Shown here: positions 27,435-35,373 of the stretch, one piece after another
How the letters are laid out: every line of letters starts with the position of its first letter
How positions within the stretch are numbered: the first letter of the stretch is position 1
NCBI RefSeq assembly: GCF_900168685.1
Contig: NZ_FVZN01000014.1
Coordinates: 620,001 to 684,000, forward strand
Reading direction: 5' to 3'
Origin: Solibacillus isronensis
Lineage (GTDB): Bacteria > Bacillota > Bacilli > Bacillales_A > Planococcaceae
DNA length: 64,000 nt
Notes under the pieces: generated by a model
What the model saw: the letters and a program-made list of their open reading frames with translations, nothing else
Databases searched by the model: none
Told to the model about the DNA's origin: nothing
Made by a program: the position numbers and the translations under genes

Positions 27435-27466
27435 ACCCAAGCGAAGAAGTTTGCTTGGGTTTTGTT
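27435..27466 (+). terminator. Rho-independent terminator after recA
   Basis: Arms ACCCAAGC and GCTTGGGT with a 10-base loop, followed by TTTTGTTTG, 12 bases after the recA stop. Confidence 0.8.
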
Positions 27467-27525
27467 TGTTTTGAGGGGGAGGGACTTTGGTCAAAGTACC
27501 TGCGGGTGGGTGTGCACTTGTAATT

Positions 27526-27842
27526 TTATTAGAACAAAATTGAGGTTTATTAGAAGAACTTTGAGTGATATTAGAAGATTAGGTGGAGATATTAGAAAAT
27601 CGGACTGACATGGCCGATTTTGAATGAATGTTGATAGAGAACATCGTGGAAAAAGTACAGAGGGAACTTTTTATTAGAACAAATTTTGGTTTATTAGAAA
27701 ATCTCGCCTCGATATTAGAAGATCAGAAAGCGATATTAGAAAATCGGGAACACTTATTAGCAGAAGTGAGAGATATATTGGAAGTTCGAAAGTTTATTAG
27801 AACAAATAAAAATATATTAGAACTTTTCGAGATTTATTAGAA
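27526..27842 (+). repeat. 20/21-nt period array D (core WTATTAGAA)
   Basis: The nonamer TTATTAGAA/ATATTAGAA or a close variant starts at 27526, 27547, 27568, 27589, 27631 (weak; one unit skipped), 27671, 27691, 27712, 27733, 27754, 27775, 27794, 27814 and 27834. Most steps are 21, with 20 or 19 in the last part. It lies between the recA terminator and the rny promoter. The reading frame that stays open changes between the two halves, which argues against coding. Confidence 0.88.
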
Positions 27843-28026
27843 CTTCCAACCGCCACCTGCTACTTCGATAGGTATATATTGGTAAAATTAGGGTATACTA
27901 AAACCACAGGGCCCGCAAGCTCTCTACGATGTCAATACACAAATTTTAGGATACACTAATCCCTATCACCACCACCAAACCAACTCAACCAAAAAATATA
28001 AAAAAACCCTTAAACCATGGCTATTC

Positions 28027-28055
28027 TTGACATACCTTATTTTGAACTATACAAT
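28027..28055 (+). promoter_or_regulatory. Strong SigA-type promoter of rny
   Basis: TTGACA (28027-28032), 17 bases, TACAAT (28050-28055). It implies a leader of about 110 bases before rny. The stretch from 27843 to 28026 shows no other recognisable feature. Confidence 0.75.
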
Positions 28056-28172
28056 TAAAATGTATAATTTCTAAATTTTGAAATGAATAGGCGGTATGTT
28101 TGAACAATTCAGATATATTTAGCCGACTAAGAGAACATCAGACATATATAGGCATAGGAGGGAAACGATATT

Positions 28173-29726
28173 ATGGAAATGATACTCCCTGCTTTGCTAG
28201 GATTCGCTGTCGGTGTCGCTGTTATCTATTTCTACATGAAAAACGTGAATGAATCAAAAGTGACTGGTGCAAAGCATGTTGCCGAGCAAATCGTGGAAGA
28301 CGCGAAACGTGAAGCAGATGCACTTAAAAAAGAAGCACTGCTTGAAGCAAAGGATGAAACTCACAAATTTCGAACTGAAGCGGAAAATGACATTCGTGAC
28401 CGTCGTGGAGAGCTTCAGAAACAAGAGAACCGTTTATTGCAAAGAGAAGAAAACCTTGACCGCAAAGATGATACTCTGAACAAAAGAGAGATAAGCTTAG
28501 AGCGTAAAGAAGAAGCTCTGGCTAGCAGACAACAGCATATTGAACAGATGGAAAGCAAAGTAGAACAACTTGTTGCAAGTCAAAAGACTGAGCTTGAGCG
28601 CATTGCAGCTCTGACGCGCGAGGAAGCGAAAGAGGTTATCTTGAAGGAAGTTGAAAACGAACTTTCTACAGATATCGCTGTAATGACAAAAGAATCGGAA
28701 TTGCGTGCAAAAGAAGAATCGGACAAAAAGGCTCGAGAAATTTTATCACTTGCATTACAACGCTTTGCAGCTGACCATGTTGCAGAAACAACAGTGTCCG
28801 TTGTAAATCTGCCGAATGATGAGATGAAAGGCCGTATCATTGGTCGTGAAGGCCGTAACATCCGTACATTAGAAACACTTACAGGTATCGATCTGATTAT
28901 TGATGATACACCTGAAGCAGTTATTTTATCCGGCTTTGATCCGATCCGCCGTGAAACAGCTCGTCTTGCATTGGAAAAACTAGTTCAAGATGGTCGTATT
29001 CACCCGGCACGTATCGAAGAAATGGTTGAAAAATCTCGCCGTGAAGTGGATGAGCAAATCCGCGAAACAGGGGAGCAAACAACATTTGAAGTAGGTATTC
29101 ATAACCTGCATCCGGATTTAATGAAAATTCTTGGTCGTATGAAATACCGTACAAGCTATGGTCAAAATGTATTGAAACACTCAATCGAAGTAGCCCACTT
29201 AGCAGGATTACTAGCTGCTGAACTAGGCGAAGATGTGACATTAGCGCGTCGTGCAGGGTTACTGCATGATATCGGTAAAGCAATAGACCACGAAGTCGAA
29301 GGAAGCCACGTTGAAATCGGTGTGGAACTGGCAACGAAGTATAAAGAACACCCAGTTGTGATTAACTCAATTGCATCCCACCACGGTGACACAGAAGCAA
29401 CTTCAGTTATCGCCGTACTTGTAGCAGCAGCCGATGCATTATCAGCAGCTCGTCCAGGTGCCCGCAGTGAAACACTGGAAAACTATATTCGCCGCCTTGA
29501 AAAGCTGGAAGAAATTTCGGAAAGCTATGACGGTGTTGAAAAATCATTCGCGATCCAAGCAGGCCGTGAAGTACGTATTATCGTTCAACCTGAAAAAATC
29601 GATGATCTGGCATCACATCGTTTAGCGCGAGATATCCGCAAACGTATTGAAGAAGAACTCGATTATCCAGGTCACATCAAAGTGACGGTTATTCGTGAAA
29701 CACGTTCAGTGGAGTATGCGAAGTAA
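28173..29726 (+). CDS. rny: Ribonuclease Y
   Basis: A membrane-bound endoribonuclease that starts mRNA decay and processing. The 517-residue protein has an N-terminal membrane helix (about 3-20), a long charged coiled coil (about 30-200), a KH RNA-binding domain ([28 protein letters not shown], about 219-246) and an HD phosphohydrolase domain with metal residues in [12 protein letters not shown] (around 365). AGGAGGG lies upstream. The gene order recA-rny lacks the pbpX found between them in B. subtilis. Confidence 0.97.
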   Translation: MEMILPALLGFAVGVAVIYFYMKNVNESKVTGAKHVAEQIVEDAKREADALKKEALLEAKDETHKFRTEAENDIRDRRGELQKQENRLLQREENLDRKDDTLNKREISLERKEEALASRQQHIEQMESKVEQLVASQKTELERIAALTREEAKEVILKEVENELSTDIAVMTKESELRAKEESDKKAREILSLALQRFAADHVAETTVSVVNLPNDEMKGRIIGREGRNIRTLETLTGIDLIIDDTPEAVILSGFDPIRRETARLALEKLVQDGRIHPARIEEMVEKSRREVDEQIRETGEQTTFEVGIHNLHPDLMKILGRMKYRTSYGQNVLKHSIEVAHLAGLLAAELGEDVTLARRAGLLHDIGKAIDHEVEGSHVEIGVELATKYKEHPVVINSIASHHGDTEATSVIAVLVAAADALSAARPGARSETLENYIRRLEKLEEISESYDGVEKSFAIQAGREVRIIVQPEKIDDLASHRLARDIRKRIEEELDYPGHIKVTVIRETRSVEYAK

Positions 29727-29770
29727 TTACTTACTAACAATTGAAAATCCGTAAGCTTAGGATATAGAAT

Positions 29771-29815
29771 AAAAGACATCCATTTTCTCTGTGAGGGAAA
29801 GGGGTGTCTTTTTGT
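29771..29815 (+). terminator. Rho-independent terminator after rny
   Basis: Long imperfect stem (AAAAGACATCC / GGGTGTCTTTTT with inner pairs) ending in a T run, 45 bases after the rny stop. Confidence 0.8.
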
Positions 29816-30181
29816 GTTTCTATTAGAGGGTTTCAAGAAAAATGTTTCATTGTGGTAAACTTAGGTAATATAAGAATGGTTAGGTGCCCACTTTAGACGA
29901 AGAGTTGGTTATTTAAGCGAAGATTTTCCTTAGATATGTAAAATGCGTCCAATTTCTTCATTCTAATTGTACAATTAATCAGTTCGTAACATAGTGATTT
30001 ATTCTTATAAAATAATTCTTAATGCTATTTAATTGCTAAATTTATATTGAAATTAAATTAATATGAAGTATTATAAATAGTATTATATTATTATTTAAAA
30101 AGAAAATTGTGCAAATATTTCCACCTTTCAAATCGCTATGCTATAATCGGCATATCTTGATAAAAAAATGGAGGTTTATAC
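29816..30181 (+). promoter_or_regulatory. AT-rich leader region of the SLH protein gene
   Basis: With the preceding terminator this makes a 455-base gene-free gap. The only clear element is an extended -10 (TGCTATAAT, -10 at 30142-30147), about 35 bases before the start codon, with no good -35. The long A/T-rich stretch before it could act as an UP element or hold further promoters, as is common for abundant surface-protein genes. No repeat array is seen here. Confidence 0.5.
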
Positions 30182-31948
30182 ATGAAAAAACAAACGTATA
30201 AAAAAATGTTCAATGTAGCATTAACTACCACTCTAGCAGCTGGTGCAGTTGTAGCAGTAGCACCAAATGCGCATGCAGCGGTCAGCTTCCCAGACGTTAA
30301 AGAAACAAACTCACACTATGAAAACATTATGAATCTAGCGGAGCGCGGTATTATCCGCGGTTACGAAGACGGCAAATTCCGTCCGGGAGATTCTATCAAA
30401 CGAGGAAATGCAGCTCATATTATTGCAGAAATCATCGGTCTTGATACGAAAAATGTTAAAAACCCTAACTTCAAAGACATTTCTACGAAAAACTCTAACT
30501 ACGGTGCGATTGCGGCATTAGCAAATGCAGGCATTATTAACGGTTTCGAAGACGGTACATACCGTGCGAACGATATGCTGACACGCGGTCAAATGGCTAA
30601 AATCATTGACCTTGCATTTAAATTAACTTCAAATGGCGACGAACTTCCATTTACGGATGTTCAAAACTCCCAATATAAAGCACATATTGCCGACTTATAT
30701 GCAAATAACGTAACAACAGGTAAAACAGCTACGTTCTTTGATGCGAAATCAAATGTAACACGTGCTCAATTATCATCATTCGTTGTGCGTGCTGAAAAAG
30801 CGGCAGCAACACCAGCGCCAGGAACACCAACAGTTGAAGAAGGCGTATTTACTGTAGGTTCAGTAGTTGGCAACACAGTTAAAATTGGTGGCCAAGATTT
30901 CAAAGTATCATCAGAATTAGCAGCTGTATTTAATTCAGAAAACGCAGCAGCATTAAAAGATTCTGTTGTAACACTTGTTGTGGAATATGCTCCTGAAACA
31001 GTAGCTTCAACAACACCGATATTTGCACAAGGTGAAGGCCAAATCGTAGGCATCAAAACGTTAAAATTAGTACAAGACAATACAACTTTCAATCCAAGTG
31101 GTTTTAATATTTCTGAAGTGGAAGCAGCTGCAGAAGGTCTTACATTAGTAAATGTAAAAGCGGATAGCCTGGAAATTCCAGCAGGCAGCTCAGCAACAAT
31201 TACAGGTTCTGAGATTGCTAGCTTAGAAGTAGCAGCAGATGCAGCTGTAACATTAACTAATACGGCTGTTACTACAGTTGAAGTTAAAGGTGATGCGAAA
31301 ATTACAATCGGTGAAGGTACAACCCTTACTACTGTAGTTCTTGAAAAAGGCAAAACTTTAGCAGATGTAGTAACAAACTATGAAGCAGTAAAAACACAAT
31401 TGGAGAAGGTTACTGTAAAAGATCCGGAAGGCACAGTTGTAACGCCACCTGTGACACCGCCGGTAACGCCACCGGTAACACCACCGACAGATCCGGGTAC
31501 ACCGCCAGCACCGACACCAGTAGAGACATTCTTATCACAATTAGTGACGAATTTAAATAATATAGAAAGTGCTTCTGGAATCCAAGACGTGACTGCGACT
31601 ACAGCAGCAGTAACATTTACAACTACTTCAAATGTTACATTGTTTGATTTAGAAGCAGTAGCTCTTGAATTTTTAGATAGCCTGAAGGAAACTGGTACTA
31701 CTGGTGTATTAAGAGATGTAACAATTAATGGAGTTACTTATACTCTAGATGACAACCCTAGAGCGGTAGCTAGAGATTTATTAGAATCTATGGGGCTTTC
31801 TGATGACCAAATCAGTGCAATCGCTGCCCTTGATGCAGGACAATCTGTTTGGACTGTACTAGATAACGCTAACTTTGGTGCTGGAACGGTCACATTGAAC
31901 TTTACAAACAGTCCAAGCCGACAATTTACGGTTAACTTAATTAAATAA
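30182..31948 (+). CDS. SLH-domain cell-surface protein
   Basis: A 588-residue secreted protein: signal peptide ending AHA (about 1-32), three SLH domains (about 35-205; FPDV..YENIMNLAERGIIRGYEDGKFRPGDSIKRGNAA and two more) that bind pyruvylated wall polymer, a middle region (~215-430) with repeating short beta-strand pieces (SLEIPAGSSATIT, SLEVAADAAVTLT, TVEVKGDAKITIG), a Pro/Thr linker (VTPP repeats, ~435-460) and an unknown C-terminal domain. TGGAGG precedes the ATG. It could be an S-layer subunit or an accessory surface protein. The EPS locus starts soon after. Confidence 0.88.
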   Translation: MKKQTYKKMFNVALTTTLAAGAVVAVAPNAHAAVSFPDVKETNSHYENIMNLAERGIIRGYEDGKFRPGDSIKRGNAAHIIAEIIGLDTKNVKNPNFKDISTKNSNYGAIAALANAGIINGFEDGTYRANDMLTRGQMAKIIDLAFKLTSNGDELPFTDVQNSQYKAHIADLYANNVTTGKTATFFDAKSNVTRAQLSSFVVRAEKAAATPAPGTPTVEEGVFTVGSVVGNTVKIGGQDFKVSSELAAVFNSENAAALKDSVVTLVVEYAPETVASTTPIFAQGEGQIVGIKTLKLVQDNTTFNPSGFNISEVEAAAEGLTLVNVKADSLEIPAGSSATITGSEIASLEVAADAAVTLTNTAVTTVEVKGDAKITIGEGTTLTTVVLEKGKTLADVVTNYEAVKTQLEKVTVKDPEGTVVTPPVTPPVTPPVTPPTDPGTPPAPTPVETFLSQLVTNLNNIESASGIQDVTATTAAVTFTTTSNVTLFDLEAVALEFLDSLKETGTTGVLRDVTINGVTYTLDDNPRAVARDLLESMGLSDDQISAIAALDAGQSVWTVLDNANFGAGTVTLNFTNSPSRQFTVNLIK

Positions 31949-31971
31949 AGATCAATAATCACCATACTTTC

Positions 31972-32003
31972 AAATTCCCTAGGGCGAATGCTCTGGGGAA
32001 TTT
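31972..32003 (+). terminator. Terminator-like hairpin after the SLH gene
   Basis: A 14-base-pair stem (AAATTCCCTAGGGC with GCTCTGGGGAATTT, allowing G-U pairs) and a 4-base loop, 24 bases after the stop. The T run is short, so efficiency is uncertain. Confidence 0.6.
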
Positions 32004-32071
32004 AACTGATAACTGGATTATGTAAAAAAATTCAAACATTGGATATAAAAACTGTGGAGGGGCTATCGCAG

Positions 32072-32866
32072 ATGAAAAAACTTAAATATGTTTTAATTGC
32101 TCTAGCAGTGATTGTGTTGGGCGTTGCTGGCTACCTAGTATACGAATTAAAATTTAAATCCTACGATACAGCAGATACTGAGGTAGATGCTTTATTAGAA
32201 GAAACGTTTGAGGTAGCACTACCGGATGGCAGTGTCATACTTGTCGACAAAGATGGTAATATTGTCGATAATAAAGCAGATAATTCAGCGGATAAAGTTG
32301 CTGGAAGCGAAGAACCATCAGATTCTACGGGCACAACGAACGAATCGGATGAAACAACAGAAGTAACTACGGGCTCGAAAACTGTTACAAGTTCGAACGC
32401 AAAAAACAGTACAACTGCAACTAGCGGTACGAACACCAATACTGTAGGCAGTACTACAGCGTCGACTAATCAGCAAACAAAACCGGGTAGCTCTACGTCT
32501 CCAAAAGAAAAAGTAATGGTATCGACGATAAAAGCCCAGTATACACCGACATTCTCAATGATTGAGAACCAGGCACGTGACCGTATTAACGGATTAATCA
32601 GCCAGGCTTACAATGAATACTCAACAAAAAAGAAAAATGGCGAATCGATCAAGTACGGGTATTTTTACAGAAAATATATGGGTGCCGCAAATGCACTTGA
32701 GTCGTCTACTGATGCAACTGTGAAGACAGTAGTCGGTCTTGTGGAGAAAGATTTGCAGGCGAATGGCTTTGACAAATCCTATGCCCAAACATTTATGGAA
32801 GAATACAAAGCGACAAAAAAAGCTTTACGTGATGATTTAATGGATAAAGCAATGAGCTTTAGATAG
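32072..32866 (+). CDS. Membrane-anchored extracellular protein of unknown function
   Basis: A 264-residue protein I do not recognise: an N-terminal membrane anchor (about 5-24; YVLIALAVIVLGVAGYLVY), a segment with VALPDGSVILVDKDGNIV, a low-complexity Ser/Thr/Asn linker (about 85-150), and a helical C-terminal part (about 160-264; FSMIENQARDRINGLISQAYNEYSTKK ... LVEKDLQANGFDKSYAQTFMEEYKATKKALRDDLMDKAM). I chose ATG 32072 because GGAGGGG lies upstream. It sits alone between the SLH gene and the EPS control genes and has its own terminator. Confidence 0.75.
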   Translation: MKKLKYVLIALAVIVLGVAGYLVYELKFKSYDTADTEVDALLEETFEVALPDGSVILVDKDGNIVDNKADNSADKVAGSEEPSDSTGTTNESDETTEVTTGSKTVTSSNAKNSTTATSGTNTNTVGSTTASTNQQTKPGSSTSPKEKVMVSTIKAQYTPTFSMIENQARDRINGLISQAYNEYSTKKKNGESIKYGYFYRKYMGAANALESSTDATVKTVVGLVEKDLQANGFDKSYAQTFMEEYKATKKALRDDLMDKAMSFR

Positions 32867-32870
32867 TCAT

Positions 32871-32907
32871 AAAGGTTTGTAATACGATTCCTGTATTGCA
32901 AACTTTT
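32871..32907 (+). terminator. Rho-independent terminator after the anchored protein gene
   Basis: Arms AAAGGTTTGTAATAC and GTATTGCAAACTTTTTT form a strong stem ending in six T. Confidence 0.85.
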
Positions 32908-32969
32908 TTAAAAAGAAGGCAAAAATTTGGCTTATTTTATAAGAAAATCATAAGAAATACACGATTCTT

Positions 32970-33011
32970 AACAGTTTGATTATGTAACTGTTCCGTCTAT
33001 TATTATATAAT
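32970..33011 (+). promoter_or_regulatory. EPS operon promoter region with inverted repeat
   Basis: A TATAAT -10 box at 33006-33011 stands 32 bases before the Wzz-like gene. No good -35 is present. Instead the inverted repeat AACAGTT-N9-AACTGTT (32970-32992) lies over and just upstream of that position and could bind an activator or repressor. Confidence 0.45.
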
Positions 33012-33042
33012 AGGACTACTAAAATCAAAGGAGCGGACACTT

Positions 33043-33822
33043 TTGGAAGAAACGATTAGCTTACAGGATATATTCAAAACATTAAAAAAGCGAGCCGCAT
33101 TAATTATCTCACTTACAGTACTTGCCGGTATCATTGCAGCAATCATCAGCTTTTATGTGTTAACACCTGTTTATCAGGCAACGACACAAGTACTGGTAAA
33201 CCAGAAAAAAGAAGATATTGCCCAACAAGTGACATCAGCCGATATTCAATCTGATTTACAATTGATTAATACATATAATGAGATCATTAAAAGTCCTGCG
33301 ATATTATCGATTGTAGCAGAAAATTTAGCGTTACCGTTATCACCCGGCCAGCTTGCTTCGAAAATTACGGTTTCAAATGCAAATAATTCTCAAGTTTTAA
33401 ATGTAAGTGTAACAGATGAAACCTATAACGTAGCTGTTGATATAGCAAACCAAGTGGTAGAAGTGTTTAGAGAAGAAGTACCCGAGCTGATGAATGTGAA
33501 TAATGTCAATGTATTATCACCGGCTGTCTATTTGGATAATCCGAATCCGATTAAGCCGAATAAAATGCTGAATGTGGCCATTGCATTAGTCATCGGTTTA
33601 ATGCTTGGCGTAGGAATCGCCTTTTTACTAGAATATCTTGATACGACAGTAAAAACAGAACAAGACGTAGAAGAAATTATCGATTTGCCAATTATTGGTG
33701 TTATTGGTATAATAAATCCGGAAGAAATGCGGAAAGAGCAGGCGAGAAGAGCTTCAAGACGCCGGGTACAAACAAAATCAAAAACAAAAACAAAATTGAA
33801 TGAAGATAAAGTGAGGGTGTGA
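33043..33822 (+). CDS. Wzz-type chain-length determinant / tyrosine kinase modulator (YveK/CapA-like)
   Basis: A 259-residue membrane protein with a Wzz domain: an N-terminal membrane helix (about 20-40), an outside loop (~45-170) with the conserved PxxP-type second-helix entry (LDNPNPIKPNKMLNVAIALVIGLMLGVGIAFLLEYLDTTVKTEQDVE), then a basic tail (ARRASRRRVQTKSKTKTK). It should control polymer length and activate the kinase encoded four bases later. TTG start with AAGGAGCGG upstream. First gene of the EPS operon. Confidence 0.88.
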   Translation: MEETISLQDIFKTLKKRAALIISLTVLAGIIAAIISFYVLTPVYQATTQVLVNQKKEDIAQQVTSADIQSDLQLINTYNEIIKSPAILSIVAENLALPLSPGQLASKITVSNANNSQVLNVSVTDETYNVAVDIANQVVEVFREEVPELMNVNNVNVLSPAVYLDNPNPIKPNKMLNVAIALVIGLMLGVGIAFLLEYLDTTVKTEQDVEEIIDLPIIGVIGIINPEEMRKEQARRASRRRVQTKSKTKTKLNEDKVRV

Positions 33823-33826
33823 GTGT

Positions 33827-34540
33827 ATGTTCAAAAAAATGAAGCGCAAAAAATCACAGCCACAAACATTAGCAAGGAAACTCATCGCCCATACCAATCC
33901 AAAATCGATGATATCCGAGCAGTTTAAAACGGTTCGGACAAATATCAATTTCTCAATGCCTGACAAAGATTTAAAAACAATTGTCGTTACTTCATCCACA
34001 CCTGGTGAAGGCAAATCGACAAACGCTTCCAATATCGCCGTTGTTTATGCCCAGTCAGGAAAAAAGGTACTCCTAGTTGATGGGGATATGCGAAAGCCAA
34101 CAACCCACCACACATTTAATATAATGAATACGAAAGGACTTTCAACGGTTTTAATACGACAGCATACGTTGGATGAAGTGGCACATAAGACAGACATTGA
34201 AGGATTGTCAATCATTACAAGTGGTCCGATTCCGCCAAACCCTGCTGAACTGATCGCATCCAAAACGATGGATCAATTTATTGAAACAGTGAAAGGTCAA
34301 TTTGACATGGTCATTTTTGATGCACCACCTGTCTTATCGGTAACCGATGCACAAATTTTATCGAATAAATGCGAAGGTACGATTTTAGTGATCAATTCAG
34401 GAAAAGCAGAGAAGGAAAATGTCATAAAAGCAAAAGAAATGCTGATCGCTTCAAAAGCAAATATCATCGGAGCGGTATTGAATAATTATGCGATCGACAA
34501 AAATCATTACTATTATCAGTATTACGGGGCTGTAGAATAA
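33827..34540 (+). CDS. BY-type protein-tyrosine kinase (CpsD/YveL-like)
   Basis: A 237-residue cytosolic bacterial tyrosine kinase with Walker A (SSTPGEGKST, about 57-66), Walker A' (KVLLVDGDMRKPT) and Walker B (DMVIFDAPPV), plus the C-terminal Tyr cluster (NKNHYYYQYYGAVE region) that is autophosphorylated. It works with the Wzz-like modulator upstream and is reversed by the PHP phosphatase downstream, together controlling polysaccharide assembly. Confidence 0.92.
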   Translation: MFKKMKRKKSQPQTLARKLIAHTNPKSMISEQFKTVRTNINFSMPDKDLKTIVVTSSTPGEGKSTNASNIAVVYAQSGKKVLLVDGDMRKPTTHHTFNIMNTKGLSTVLIRQHTLDEVAHKTDIEGLSIITSGPIPPNPAELIASKTMDQFIETVKGQFDMVIFDAPPVLSVTDAQILSNKCEGTILVINSGKAEKENVIKAKEMLIASKANIIGAVLNNYAIDKNHYYYQYYGAVE

Positions 34541-34548
34541 GAGACATA

Positions 34549-34579
34549 GCCCCTCGAAATCAACATCAAGAAGAGGGGC
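34549..34579 (+). promoter_or_regulatory. Hairpin pairing the phosphatase ribosome-binding site
   Basis: GCCCCTC at 34549-34555 is exactly complementary to GAGGGGC at 34573-34579, and the second arm contains the GAGGGG ribosome site of the gene starting at 34587. The stem would hide that site in the mRNA, possibly tuning phosphatase output relative to the kinase. The regulatory effect is an inference. Confidence 0.55.
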
Positions 34580-34586
34580 ATTACAT

Positions 34587-35351
34587 TTGATCGATATACA
34601 TAGTCATATATTGTTTGGTGTCGATGACGGACCCGAAGATTTATATGAAACACTGACTATGCTTCAGAAAGCCGTAGACGAAGGGATTACAGAAATCATT
34701 GCAACTTCACACAGTTTTCATCCACAATACAATGTTTCAGCTAAACAAGTATTCGAGCAGATTACGGCCATCCAAGAACAGGTCGAAATCAACAGTATTC
34801 CATTAAAAATTCATGCAGGTCAGGAAGTCCGTTTAGCAGAAAATATTGTCACATTAACAGAGACAAAGGAAGCTTTGACTCTGGCAAACTCCAACTATAT
34901 CCTACTGGAATTACCGTCCAGTACCGTACCGAGATTTACGAAAGATATCGTGATTAAACTTCAGTCAAATGGAATCATCCCAATTATCGCTCATCCAGAG
35001 CGCAATAAAGCAATCGCCGAACGACCGAGCAAGCTGGAAGAGCTTGTAAGGGAAGGCGCGATGGCGCAAATTACAGCCGGAAGCCTTGCGGGGCATTTCG
35101 GGAAAAATATTCAAAAACTTTCACTCGATTTAGTGAAAGCAAATCTGGTCCATACGTATGGTTCAGATGTTCATAACTTGACAACTCGCCCATTTCTATT
35201 TGATGAAGGGCTTATATATTTAGAAAAAAAGAAACAGTTAGATGCAGTAGATATGCTTTTGGAAAATAACGCAAGAATCATTGAAAATAAGAATTTTATC
35301 TTATATGAACCTCAGGAAATTAGTTCTAAAAAATGGTGGTCTATTTTCTGA
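34587..35351 (+). CDS. PHP-type protein-tyrosine phosphatase (CpsB/YwqE-like)
   Basis: A 254-residue manganese-dependent PHP-fold phosphatase that removes phosphate from the BY kinase. Metal ligands are visible in MIDIHSHILFGVDDGP (His5, His7), the HAGQEVRL and IIAHPERN segments and the C-terminal YGSDVHN. TTG start. The kinase-phosphatase order matches many Gram-positive capsule loci. The ribosome site lies in one arm of a hairpin. Confidence 0.92.
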   Translation: MIDIHSHILFGVDDGPEDLYETLTMLQKAVDEGITEIIATSHSFHPQYNVSAKQVFEQITAIQEQVEINSIPLKIHAGQEVRLAENIVTLTETKEALTLANSNYILLELPSSTVPRFTKDIVIKLQSNGIIPIIAHPERNKAIAERPSKLEELVREGAMAQITAGSLAGHFGKNIQKLSLDLVKANLVHTYGSDVHNLTTRPFLFDEGLIYLEKKKQLDAVDMLLENNARIIENKNFILYEPQEISSKKWWSIF

Positions 35352-35373
35352 AGAAATAGCATATAGAAAGGTT

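Noticed and set aside
27426..27840. Two open frames through array D, one looking like a leucine-rich coiled coil
   Set aside because: The two halves are open in different frames and neither has a ribosome site, so the pattern comes from the DNA repeat.
6498..27842. Could the periodic arrays be CRISPR arrays?
   Set aside because: Repeats are only 8-10 nt with 11-13-nt intervals, the word differs by locus, and no cas genes are present.
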